From an uncultured Candidatus Melainabacteria bacterium (GTDB taxonomy: Bacteria > Cyanobacteriota > Vampirovibrionia > Gastranaerophilales > Gastranaerophilaceae), in NCBI GenBank assembly GCA_937895785.1, contig CALBKW010000127.1:1-11418 (forward strand): a stretch of 11,418 nt of DNA, read 5' to 3'. Position 1 is the stretch's first letter. Every line of letters starts with the position of its first letter. The position numbers and the translations under genes were made by a program. The notes below the pieces were generated by a model that was not told where the DNA came from, ran no database searches, and saw only the letters and a program-made list of their open reading frames with translations. Below, piece by piece: positions 1 through 7,321 of the stretch.

Positions 1-923
1 CCAGGTGTTGCTGCAGTAATTGCAACAATTGATTTATCTTTTTCACGTTTTTTTAAGATAAAATCAGTTGTAATGTTACCGTATGTTTCAGGTAAATTTG
101 CTGGAATAACTGGAGTTTTACCATTAATTCTGCCAGAAACAGTATTATGGAACATTTCCTTGTTTTCTTCTGCTGGAGTATAGCCATTGCCTTTTAGAGT
201 ATGAATATGAAGTACAACAGGTTTTGTTGTATCTTTGGCTTTGCTAAACAAGTCTATTAATTTTTCTAAATCATTACCTTCTTCTAAATAGTGGTAATCA
301 TAGCCAAATGTTTTAAAGAAATTGTTTTGACATGTACCATTTGACTCTCTTAATTCGCCTAAGTTTTTATATAAACCACCTTGGTTTTCAGATATAGACA
401 TTTCATTATCATTGACAATGATAATGAAATTACTGTTAAGCATTGCTGCATTGTTCAAACCTTCAAATGCTTCGCCACCACTTAAAGAACCGTCACCAAT
501 TAACGCAATAACATTATAGTTATCTCCATTAATATCACGAGCTTTAGCGACACCAGATGCAAGACTCAATGATGTAGATGTGTGACCTAAAACAAATGTG
601 TCATGTTCTGATTCGTTTGGATTAAAGAAACCTGAGATGTTTTTGATAATATCTCCAACAAAACCTGATTTTCTGCCAGTAAGCATTTTGTGAGTGTAGC
701 ATTGGTGTGATACGTCAAAAATAAATTTATCAACAGGTGAATTAAACACATAATGTAATGCGATTGTAGCTTCAACAATACCTAAATTTGGGCTACAGTG
801 ACCGCCAATTTTATTAACTCTATTTAAAATACCATCTCTGATTTCTTGAGCTAGTGTTTTCATTTCATCTAATGATAGCTTCTTTAAATCGAATGGTGAA
901 TCAATCTTTTTTAATAATGTCAT
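1..923 (-). CDS. dxs: 1-deoxy-D-xylulose-5-phosphate synthase, N-terminal half (3' end beyond window)
   Basis: DXS is a cytosolic thiamine-diphosphate enzyme that condenses pyruvate with glyceraldehyde 3-phosphate to give DXP, the first step of the MEP isoprenoid pathway and a precursor for thiamine and pyridoxal. I translated 307 codons by hand from ATG at 923; the frame stays open to the left edge. Visible hallmarks are GGHCSPNLG (His42, equivalent of the catalytic SGH histidine), HQCYTHKMLTGR (73-84), GHTSTSLS (113-120), the TPP/Mg motif GDGSLSGGEAFEGLNN (143-158) and VNDNEMSI (170-177). The GDGSLSGGEAFEGLNN and ENQGGLYKN wording resembles the shorter DXS type I know from Firmicutes more than the E. 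coli type; this is a recollection, not a search. The start is fixed by GGAG at 933-930, six bases upstream. A strong promoter lies just ahead, so it is probably transcribed separately from the gene ending at 1000. Confidence 0.95.
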   Translation of the reverse strand, partial: MTLLKKIDSPFDLKKLSLDEMKTLAQEIRDGILNRVNKIGGHCSPNLGIVEATIALHYVFNSPVDKFIFDVSHQCYTHKMLTGRKSGFVGDIIKNISGFFNPNESEHDTFVLGHTSTSLSLASGVAKARDINGDNYNVIALIGDGSLSGGEAFEGLNNAAMLNSNFIIIVNDNEMSISENQGGLYKNLGELRESNGTCQNNFFKTFGYDYHYLEEGNDLEKLIDLFSKAKDTTKPVVLHIHTLKGNGYTPAEENKEMFHNTVSGRINGKTPVIPANLPETYGNITTDFILKKREKDKSIVAITAATP

Positions 924-946
924 GTCATACTCCAATTTCAAAAAAG

Positions 947-974
947 ATTATAGCATACAAATAAATAGTATCAA
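947..974 (-). promoter_or_regulatory. Sigma-70 promoter of dxs
   Basis: On the minus strand, TTGATA (974-969) is followed by a 16-base spacer and a perfect TATAAT (952-947), with TG at the extended -10 position (TGCTATAAT). Transcription should begin near 940, giving a leader of only about 17 bases that holds the GGAG Shine-Dalgarno. It sits in the 76-base gap after the upstream gene's stop codon, where I see no terminator hairpin. Confidence 0.75.
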
Positions 975-999
975 TACAAAAAGTTAAGAAGTTTTAATA

Positions 1000-2301
1000 T
1001 TATGCAATAGATTTTAACTTATTATCAGCTTCAACAACCTCAGTAGGCAAGCCTACGTGGTGTATACGGGGAATGATATAATCTTCGTGATATTCAACTG
1101 GTGCAGCTAAGTCATCATCTGTATCGTTACATACAAATATTAATTTACCATCTGGAGCAACTTTTGCTCCAATAACAGTAATTTCATGTCCATTAATAAT
1201 ATTATTATCTTCATCAGTTGAAGTATAACCAATGATTACGTTTTGACCTGACGCCATTGAGTTTAATAAACTTCTTTTTACAACATTAAAGTCAGCTTTA
1301 TAGCCAACTAATTTTGCAGTTGGGTTACCTTCTTTATCGGTTGCTTCTTGTAAATCTTGGAATGTAACAGAAGTTTTGTTAGAATCTGTTACCACAGATT
1401 CTGTAAAAGTTTTTTCTATTTCAACTAAGCCTTTGTTGCCAGGTCCAAAGGAAGCCACACGTGTATCATTTAAGGTGTTATAAGTTTGTTGAGAACCAAC
1501 GTTCATAAATGTAGATTGCATTAAAACATCTAACGGTGAACGTTCTAATGCATCTTTATCAACAGTTTGGATGTGAGCTCTTATAATGGCGTTTTTATCA
1601 GGAGCAATAGTTACATCTGCTTTGTCGTTATCTTTCATTTGATATGGAATCTTGAAATTATCTAACAACCATTTTGCATCATCTTTATTGTCACAAAGAT
1701 TTTTTAAATCAATTGTTTTATTTACAGACATTTTTTCAGATGAAATTCCTTCCGCAACTCTAACAAATTCTGCAGGCATTTGACTCGCTAAGTTGTATTC
1801 AATACTTGCAGCTACACAACATCCAGAATGAGTAACTTCTTCAACTGTTGGGTCATAAGCTTGAATTGTTGGTTTTAAATTTTCAGGTAAATTACCAAAA
1901 TGTTGAGTAATAATACAAGGATTAGCAATGGTTTTGACAGTATCATTTAACATTGTTCTTGTATCTAATCCATCAGCACGTTTTGTTGTCATCATTTTGT
2001 ACAAATTGTCTAGTGCTGTCGATTTATCATTCGATTTATTATTCAACAAAATTCCTGATTTTAATGAATAATCAAGAGCTACTTTTGCATCTTTATCTAA
2101 ATTTGCAGATATATCACAGTATTTTTTTATTTCGTCTTTCGTTGTTAATTGAGTTTTTGCAACATTTACAGGGTTGTAAGAAGTAAATGACGGACGAGTA
2201 ATTGGATTATAGGCATAAGACGCTGAAACCCCAGCAGAAGTCTTTGCTTTTGCTGGTTGAACATTATAAATGTTTGTTGTTTGTACGCCTGATAAATACA
2301 T
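1000..2301 (-). CDS. Hypothetical protein, possible papain/C39-like cysteine hydrolase
   Basis: I do not recognise this 433-residue protein by family. Residues 1-50 are low-complexity (Ala, Ser, Tyr, Asn, Pro) with no hydrophobic signal peptide, so it looks cytosolic or exported by a non-Sec route. A short HSGCCVAASIEYNLA segment (158-172) looks like the nucleophile helix of papain-fold peptidases, with Cys161 or Cys162 as candidate nucleophile. Near the C-terminus GHEITVIGAK (371-380) followed by a strand and CNDTDDD (391-397) looks like the His strand and Asn/Asp of the same fold (His372, Asn392 or Asp393). Order and spacing suit a C39/BtrH-type or papain-like hydrolase, but this rests on motif shape only. 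Start: ATG at 2301 has only a weak AAGG 11 bases upstream. It is divergent from the TOPRIM gene and followed by dxs, with no evident functional link. Confidence 0.85.
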   Translation of the reverse strand: MYLSGVQTTNIYNVQPAKAKTSAGVSASYAYNPITRPSFTSYNPVNVAKTQLTTKDEIKKYCDISANLDKDAKVALDYSLKSGILLNNKSNDKSTALDNLYKMMTTKRADGLDTRTMLNDTVKTIANPCIITQHFGNLPENLKPTIQAYDPTVEEVTHSGCCVAASIEYNLASQMPAEFVRVAEGISSEKMSVNKTIDLKNLCDNKDDAKWLLDNFKIPYQMKDNDKADVTIAPDKNAIIRAHIQTVDKDALERSPLDVLMQSTFMNVGSQQTYNTLNDTRVASFGPGNKGLVEIEKTFTESVVTDSNKTSVTFQDLQEATDKEGNPTAKLVGYKADFNVVKRSLLNSMASGQNVIIGYTSTDEDNNIINGHEITVIGAKVAPDGKLIFVCNDTDDDLAAPVEYHEDYIIPRIHHVGLPTEVVEADNKLKSIA

Positions 2302-2349
2302 GTATAAAAAAGCCTTGTTTAAACCTTATACTTATTAAACGTAAAAAGA

Positions 2350-2378
2350 TTGGAAAATTTGCGTTTTTTAGGTATAAT
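2350..2378 (+). promoter_or_regulatory. Probable sigma-70 promoter of the TOPRIM gene
   Basis: TTGGAA (2350-2355), a 17-base spacer and a perfect TATAAT (2373-2378) read toward the TOPRIM gene. Transcription would start near 2385. That is before the first plausible in-frame start codons of the open frame, but only about three bases before the out-of-frame ATG at 2388. It lies in the divergent gap between this gene and the minus-strand gene starting at 2301; I could not pick a convincing promoter for the latter. Confidence 0.55.
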
Positions 2379-2425
2379 ATATTAAAAATGTTAACAAAAG
2401 TGGGGATAAGTTTACGGAAGTTAGA

Positions 2426-2566
2426 ATTAAAAATTTAACATTTGAACAAATTAGGATATCAATTGATAGACTAACCCGTTTTAAATATACAGAAGATAAA
2501 TATTTAAGAGTTTTTAAAGATATAATTCTGTCAAATTTAATTGAGCCGCGTTATAAAAGAAAAGAT
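2426..2566 (+). other. Probable N-terminal extension of the TOPRIM gene (AUU start or 5' frameshift)
   Basis: The frame of the downstream gene has no stop back to 2375 and reads as credible protein (…NLTFEQIRISIDRLTRF…, then KYLRVFKDIILSNLIEP). Yet it contains no ATG, GTG or TTG before 2567. Two explanations fit. First, initiation at ATT 2426: GGAAG at 2416-2420 is a good Shine-Dalgarno five bases upstream, and the product would begin (M)KNLTFEQI, giving 325 residues in total. Second, a start at ATG 2388 in another frame, joined by a one-base shift at the GGGG run 2402-2405. An ATG-to-ATT change or a base-call error would look the same. The extension is inferred, not proven. Confidence 0.6.
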
Positions 2567-3403
2567 TTGGATGACATGGAATATCTGCAATTAAGAGAGT
2601 TTGCAGAAAATATCTTAAATATGTCAATAAATGAATTATCTAGAAATGTGAAAAATACACTAAGGATAAACGAAAAACTTAAAGAATATGAAAATAAAAT
2701 TTTTAATTTAAATGAAGAAATTAATTACCTCTTAAATAACAAAATTAATTATGATGGATTTATTTCAATTTTAAATGATGAAGATTTGCCTAACAATCTA
2801 ATTTGGTTAAAATCTCTTGCCACAGACAAGCAAATAAGGGAAGAAAAAGCTATTAAATTCCCCATTGAAAAAGTTGTCATAACTGAAGGTATTACAGAAG
2901 AAATACTTTTGCCTGTTTTTGCAGAGCATTTAGGTTTTGATTTTAATAAAAAGGGAATCCAAGTAATTTCTGCAGGTGGCAAAAATCAAGTTGTAAAACT
3001 AGTTTATACATTAGCAGAACAGCTAAAAATACCAATGTTTGTACTTCTTGATAATGATGCTCAAGCAAATTATGACCAAATCTTACCTAAATTAAGAAAT
3101 TTTGATAAAATTCACTTGCTATCTCATGGTGAATTTGAAGACATCTTACCTAAAGAGCTAATTTTAAAAACATTGAACGATTATTTTAAAAATTTGAATC
3201 ATATTGAAGAAAAAGAATTTGAAGACGAAAGAATGGTTAAAAACTTAGAAGAAATCTTTAAGCGAAAAGGGTTTCATGAGTTTAAGAAAGCAGAATTTGC
3301 ACAATTAGTTAAAGCTCATATCTCAACAGAGGATGATCTGACTGAAGAAATTAAGAGCATAATTAATGAGCTAAGAATGCTTACTTCTTCTGCAAGTCAG
3401 TAA
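2567..3403 (+). CDS. OLD-like TOPRIM-domain protein without ATPase domain (5' end probably further upstream)
   Basis: The coordinates give the shortest reading, from TTG at 2567 (278 residues), but the real protein probably starts near 2426 (325 residues). In the 278-residue numbering, 1-60 is charged, helical and probably coiled coil. A TOPRIM fold follows: strand plus ITEGITEE (105-112; Glu107 metal ligand), GIQVISAGGKNQ (130-141), FVLLDNDAQ (158-166; Asp162 and Asp164 of the DxD pair) and LSHGEFEDILP (185-195; acidic cluster). This wording matches the TOPRIM domain of OLD-family nucleases, which cleave or nick DNA using two Mg ions. In that family the TOPRIM normally follows an ABC-type ATPase; none is visible here or in adjacent frames. 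A charged helical tail follows (210-278). Its 3' end overlaps the convergent TPR gene by 23 bases. A nuclease role is inferred; a structural TOPRIM protein is possible. Confidence 0.85.
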   Translation: MDDMEYLQLREFAENILNMSINELSRNVKNTLRINEKLKEYENKIFNLNEEINYLLNNKINYDGFISILNDEDLPNNLIWLKSLATDKQIREEKAIKFPIEKVVITEGITEEILLPVFAEHLGFDFNKKGIQVISAGGKNQVVKLVYTLAEQLKIPMFVLLDNDAQANYDQILPKLRNFDKIHLLSHGEFEDILPKELILKTLNDYFKNLNHIEEKEFEDERMVKNLEEIFKRKGFHEFKKAEFAQLVKAHISTEDDLTEEIKSIINELRMLTSSASQ

Positions 3404-3947
3404 ATTGTTGCAAATAATATTTTACGCCATCAGTTATGTAAAGCTTTGGTTCTTTCATTACAAAACTATCAAGCATTGCAATTCCTTTTTGTTTTTGACC
3501 TTTTGCGATATAAATCAATCCAATTGTAATATCATCAAGTGGCGTTTTTTTATTACGGATTAGTGTATTTAATTTTTTATCCAACATTCCGAGATATTGA
3601 TAAGATGTTACCAAATTTAAATAATACTTAAAATTTAAAGGATTCTTATCAATGGCTCTTTCAAAACAATCTAGTGACATTGTATAATATCCTAGTTTTA
3701 GATATGTTTCACCAAGATTATTGTAATAAACAGATGATGCCTGAGTGTTTGGATTTAAGGATATTGCAATTTTAAATTCTTGTATTGCAGCATAATATTG
3801 CCCCATATCTAAATACATTAGTCCATAGTTATTATGGATATATGCATTCTTTTCTGGGTTTACATCCGTCAAACCTATTACATCATAGGAATAGGCAACT
3901 GTTGGAATTATTAAAAGTGCTAATATAATAAGAAGTTTTTTTATCAT
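3381..3947 (-). CDS. Small exported TPR protein
   Basis: This 188-residue protein has a clear Sec signal peptide: basic MIKK, then a hydrophobic core to about residue 17, with probable cleavage after AYS (residue 20). The mature part carries two clear tetratricopeptide repeats (about 35-68 and 73-106, with the YxxLGxxYxxxGxYxxAxxxFxxAIxxNP pattern) and one or two degenerate ones (107-130 and 139-169). TPRs are protein-protein scaffolds, so a periplasmic adaptor role is inferred. It is last in the five-gene operon. Its ATG lies one base after the stop of the MBL-fold gene and has no strong Shine-Dalgarno, which points to translational coupling. The last 23 bases overlap the convergent TOPRIM gene, leaving no room for a separate terminator between the two. 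Confidence 0.9.
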   Translation of the reverse strand: MIKKLLIILALLIIPTVAYSYDVIGLTDVNPEKNAYIHNNYGLMYLDMGQYYAAIQEFKIAISLNPNTQASSVYYNNLGETYLKLGYYTMSLDCFERAIDKNPLNFKYYLNLVTSYQYLGMLDKKLNTLIRNKKTPLDDITIGLIYIAKGQKQKGIAMLDSFVMKEPKLYITDGVKYYLQQFTDLQKK

Positions 3948-3948
3948 T

Positions 3949-4878
3949 TTAGATGTTAATTTCTAATCCTTCGTATGCAAAATCAGCTTTATCAGCTAAA
4001 TCTCCATATATTTTAGCTATACTATTTAATTTGTCATCATCATAAGATGGATCAAAATGGAAGAAAATTACTTTTTTAGCATGACAGTAGTCTTGACATT
4101 CTAACGCCATGTCAAATGTTGAATGACCAAAACCTTGCTTTGGAGCATGTGGATTTAAGTAATCTTCAGTAGTATATTGAGTATCATGAATTAGTAAATC
4201 ACAGCCTCTAGCAAAGTTAGCTAATTTTTTGTCACCACCAAAGTACGTTTCTTTGTCAGTGGCGTAAACTAATGATTTACCCTTATATTCAATTTTATAA
4301 ATTACAACCCCTTCTTGAGGGTGTGCGTATGATTTATAAGATGTAATTACAACATCATCAAGTAAGACTTCAATATCATCTTCAGAAACTCGTTTGATTA
4401 TTGGATCACTTCCGTGTCTTAAAATAATGCACTCAGTTTCATCTATATCACAAATGTTTAAATTAGCGGCGATGTCACCTAAATCAATAGGGAATGTTTT
4501 GGTAAATAATAGTTGGGCTAATTCATCAGCTAAATCTTCATTATAATTTGAAGTTCCGAAAACATTTAATTTGGTTGTTGGAATGTGGTTTGGCGCAAAG
4601 AATGTAAAACCAATAATATGGTCTTGATGTATGTGACTTAATAAAAGAGTAGCCTCAATAGGCTTTCTATCTTTTAAGTGTGAGCCAGACATAATATGAT
4701 CTTTTAACAATTCACTACCAAGTTCAATAAGACCAGTTCCAGCATCTAAAATAATTAAATGCCCTCCAACTCTAACTTCTACGCAAGATGTATTACCACC
4801 ATATTGCATAAATTTTTTATTTGCACAAGGATAACTACCTCTTACTCCTCTAAACTTAACTTTAAATTCTTCGTTCAT
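3949..4878 (-). CDS. Metallo-beta-lactamase-fold hydrolase, phosphodiesterase-like
   Basis: This 309-residue cytosolic protein opens with FRGVRGSYPCANKKFMQYG and NTSCVEV. That opening is characteristic of the MBL-fold group often annotated as cyclic-nucleotide phosphodiesterase-like or PhnP-like (COG1235). Metal ligands are visible: HIHQDH (82-87), His186 in YAHPQEG, Asp208 in YATDKE, and further histidines in GHST (His252) and FFHFDP (His274). The two-metal site therefore looks intact. Family members hydrolyse phosphodiester bonds (cyclic nucleotides, cyclic phosphates or RNA ends); the substrate here cannot be told from sequence. There is no signal peptide, unlike its operon neighbours. The start at 4878 is supported by GGGAG ten bases upstream, inside the end of the calcineurin-like gene. 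The ORF lies three bases after that gene and one base before the TPR gene. Confidence 0.92.
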   Translation of the reverse strand: MNEEFKVKFRGVRGSYPCANKKFMQYGGNTSCVEVRVGGHLIILDAGTGLIELGSELLKDHIMSGSHLKDRKPIEATLLLSHIHQDHIIGFTFFAPNHIPTTKLNVFGTSNYNEDLADELAQLLFTKTFPIDLGDIAANLNICDIDETECIILRHGSDPIIKRVSEDDIEVLLDDVVITSYKSYAHPQEGVVIYKIEYKGKSLVYATDKETYFGGDKKLANFARGCDLLIHDTQYTTEDYLNPHAPKQGFGHSTFDMALECQDYCHAKKVIFFHFDPSYDDDKLNSIAKIYGDLADKADFAYEGLEINI

Positions 4879-4881
4879 TAT

Positions 4882-5880
4882 TTATTGTCTCCCTTTTGGT
4901 ATTGTAATCGTAACAGTCCTATCTTTTTCATCACCATAATACATAGAAGCATGGAATACCATTAATTTAGCTTTTGTCTGTAATTCATGCAATCTTGTTG
5001 GTACATATTGGATTTCAAAAACTGATTTATTTTTGTAATTGTGAATTGTGACAAATCTAAAGGCATTTGGATATGAAATTAATGCTGGAGTGCTCACATG
5101 AACCAAGTTTCCTTCTTGTGAAACCTTTGTTGTATGATAATGACCTGTAAAAATTCCTATAGGATTGTTGTATTTTTTTAAAATTGCATACATATCATTA
5201 GCATTTACTAACCTGTGGCTATCACTTGAAAATGGTTGTTTTAATGGAACATGCATAAAAATAAGTACTGTATTGTTGCCCGCAGATGCAAGTTCTTTAT
5301 CTAAAAATTCTAATTGTTCTTCAGGTAATTCGCCTTGTGCGGTTAGTCTTGTGTCAATAATTGGGTCTAAAGCTATTACTTTAAAACCAACCTTTGGAGT
5401 GAATGAATAATAGGTCTTTGAAAATTTATAGGTTTTATTATATTCATTCATTAATTGTACATATAGTCTTCTATTTAAATATCCACCTAGACATAAATCA
5501 TGGTTACCAGGTACCGCGTAATATGGATATTTTAAATTTTTTGTGTGCTCAAAAAACAATTTCATATTTTTTTCAAAAGGAACATCTATAATGTCGCCAG
5601 TAAAAAACACAAAATCAAGATTTGGTGTCTGATTAATAACTTCAATTGCATCATCCAATAATTGACCTGACTGAGCAGTTAATCTATAAGCTTTATTTAC
5701 AGTGTCTGTAGATAAATGGTTGTCGCTAACTTGAGCAAATTTTAGAGTGTTAGCATTTGAACCAAGTCCAGCGGCATTACAATAAATTTGTATACCACAA
5801 GCTGTAACAACGACTAAGATTGATGTAAATATGAAGTTAAAAAGTTTACTTATTAAACTTGAATGTTTTTTTCTTCTCAT
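4882..5880 (-). CDS. Membrane-anchored or exported calcineurin-like metallophosphoesterase
   Basis: This 332-residue protein has all five blocks of the calcineurin-like phosphoesterase superfamily: SDNH (52-55; Asp53, His55), GDIID (95-99), GNHD (125-128), MHVP (His210) and GHYH (246-249). The dinuclear metal site appears complete. The arrangement resembles the CpdA/class III cyclic-nucleotide phosphodiesterase group, but such enzymes also act on other phosphodiesters, phospholipids or undecaprenyl-type pyrophosphates. Residues 1-36 (MRRKKH, then a hydrophobic stretch 12-35) form a signal anchor or uncleaved signal, placing the catalytic domain outside the cytoplasm. That argues against a cytosolic cAMP role and for an envelope substrate; this is inference. 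A C-terminal beta-rich tail (about 275-332) follows the catalytic core. The start lies within the end of the TPR gene (35-base overlap), so translation is probably coupled. Confidence 0.93.
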   Translation of the reverse strand: MRRKKHSSLISKLFNFIFTSILVVVTACGIQIYCNAAGLGSNANTLKFAQVSDNHLSTDTVNKAYRLTAQSGQLLDDAIEVINQTPNLDFVFFTGDIIDVPFEKNMKLFFEHTKNLKYPYYAVPGNHDLCLGGYLNRRLYVQLMNEYNKTYKFSKTYYSFTPKVGFKVIALDPIIDTRLTAQGELPEEQLEFLDKELASAGNNTVLIFMHVPLKQPFSSDSHRLVNANDMYAILKKYNNPIGIFTGHYHTTKVSQEGNLVHVSTPALISYPNAFRFVTIHNYKNKSVFEIQYVPTRLHELQTKAKLMVFHASMYYGDEKDRTVTITIPKGRQ

Positions 5881-7318
5881 CAGTATTAAATCTCGATTCT
5901 ATTTCACTCTTAATATAATTGTATCCAGCTTGGTCGTCAAGTCTATCGTATAAATTCAGTAAAGCTAAATATAAAGGTTTACTGTTAGGATTTGCTTGGA
6001 TACCATCTTGTAACATTTTTATAGCCAAGTTAACTTTTCCAGTGTTGTAATAAATGCAACTTAAATCAATGTAATCTTGATACAATACAGGTGTAACTTG
6101 AAGTGCTGTATTCATATATTTTACATAATTGTTTTTGTCATCTATTTGCTTATAGCATTGAGCTAAATTGTAATAATAGATTGCACGCTTGCTGTCTAAT
6201 ACAATAGCTTTGTTAAAGTTGATTATTGCCATCTCATAGCGCTTTAATGCTAAATTACATAAGCCAATGTAATTATAGATTTCAGGATATTGATATTCAG
6301 GTTCAATAATTTGTAAATTTAATAGCGCATTACTGTATTCCCCTGCATTATACTCTATTTTTGCTAGTTCTAACCTGTAAATATTTGTTGGATTTAATTT
6401 TATTGCTGTTTTCATGTATTTTTTTGCAGTTAAATATTCACCTAAAATATAATAATTTTTGGCAAGCATTGAGTATGCAAAATCCGAATTTGGATTAAAT
6501 TCAATATAATTCTTTAATGTTGTTATTGACTGTTCATATTTATCAGTTTTAAAGTCCGCTATAGCTAATGCAAGATAAGGTGGTGCAAAATTTGAATTTA
6601 GATTAATTGAATCTACATAATAAGGTATAGATGCAGGATAGTCCCCAATTGAAGTGTAGTAATCACCTAGGAGATAGTACGTCCAATAATTAGTTGGATT
6701 AACATCTAATGCTTTTTTTAAATATGAGTATTGTTTTTCTAAATCTCCACGTTGTTTGTATAGTAAAGCTAAATTTATATATGGCTGCGGGTATGTTTTA
6801 CTAATTGCAGCAGCTTTTTTGAAATATTTTTCAGCGCTATCAAGATTATTTTTCATCCAGTACGCCATACCGAGGTTGTTATATGCTATGTAATTTTTGT
6901 TATCAACTGAAACAGCTCTGAAAAAGCTTTGAATGGCACTATCGTACTCTTCATTCAAATAAAACTGTTTTCCTTGTTTATTATAATAATCTGAATTATT
7001 TTCAATTTTTAATTTATCGGTTCTCGGAATATCTAAGATAGCCAAATCTGATAAATTTTTCTGTTTAGAAAGTGTCATTGCTGCTCTGGATAAGTCATCA
7101 TTTGATTCTTGAGGTAATAAACGAGTTTTTAGTTGTAGAGCTTTTGAAAATCTTGGATTAATCATTAGAACATAATCAATATATTCTAATGCTTTTGTAG
7201 TATCTCCACTTTCCAAATAGTTTTGAGCAATATCATAATAATCGTCGACAAGTTCATTTGCAGAACAAGGTACAATTAAAAAGACAAATAATATTAATAA
7301 AAATCCCCACTTTTTCAT
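5846..7318 (-). CDS. Exported multi-TPR protein (about 11-12 repeats)
   Basis: This 490-residue protein has a Sec signal peptide: MKKWG, then a hydrophobic core 6-16, with probable cleavage after CSA at residue 20. The Cys18 context (IVPC) is a poor lipobox, so a lipoprotein is possible but not favoured. From residue 23 on it is almost entirely tetratricopeptide repeats of about 34 residues, at roughly 23-56, 109-142, 143-176, 177-209, 210-243, 244-277, 278-311, 312-343, 345-378, 379-411, 413-446 and 447-480. A non-TPR linker occupies about 60-108. Such a solenoid would act as a periplasmic scaffold. Its size and position after a glycosyltransferase recall AlgK-type TPR scaffolds of synthase-dependent exopolysaccharide systems, but that is an analogy, not homology I can show. 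It starts three bases after the GT2-like gene and overlaps the phosphoesterase gene by 35 bases. Confidence 0.92.
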   Translation of the reverse strand: MKKWGFLLILFVFLIVPCSANELVDDYYDIAQNYLESGDTTKALEYIDYVLMINPRFSKALQLKTRLLPQESNDDLSRAAMTLSKQKNLSDLAILDIPRTDKLKIENNSDYYNKQGKQFYLNEEYDSAIQSFFRAVSVDNKNYIAYNNLGMAYWMKNNLDSAEKYFKKAAAISKTYPQPYINLALLYKQRGDLEKQYSYLKKALDVNPTNYWTYYLLGDYYTSIGDYPASIPYYVDSINLNSNFAPPYLALAIADFKTDKYEQSITTLKNYIEFNPNSDFAYSMLAKNYYILGEYLTAKKYMKTAIKLNPTNIYRLELAKIEYNAGEYSNALLNLQIIEPEYQYPEIYNYIGLCNLALKRYEMAIINFNKAIVLDSKRAIYYYNLAQCYKQIDDKNNYVKYMNTALQVTPVLYQDYIDLSCIYYNTGKVNLAIKMLQDGIQANPNSKPLYLALLNLYDRLDDQAGYNYIKSEIESRFNTDEKKKTFKFNK

Positions 7319-7321
7319 AGT

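Noticed and set aside
587..778. 63-codon minus-strand frame inside dxs.
   Set aside because: Same strand, different frame of a strongly supported gene; composition is that of a shadow frame, with no ribosome site.
1953..2438. Plus-strand open frames opposite the papain-like gene, one reaching 2438.
   Set aside because: Leu/Ile/Tyr-rich antisense shadows without motifs. Only ATG 2388 within the second was kept in mind, as a possible frameshifted start of the TOPRIM gene.
4759..5591. Short plus-strand open frames opposite the MBL-fold and calcineurin-like genes.
   Set aside because: Antisense to genes with intact catalytic motifs; no Shine-Dalgarno or recognisable protein features.
7258..7318. 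Lipoprotein signal in the 490-residue TPR protein (Cys18).
   Set aside because: The residues before Cys are IVP; proline at -1 does not fit the lipobox, while an SA/N signal peptidase I site fits well.
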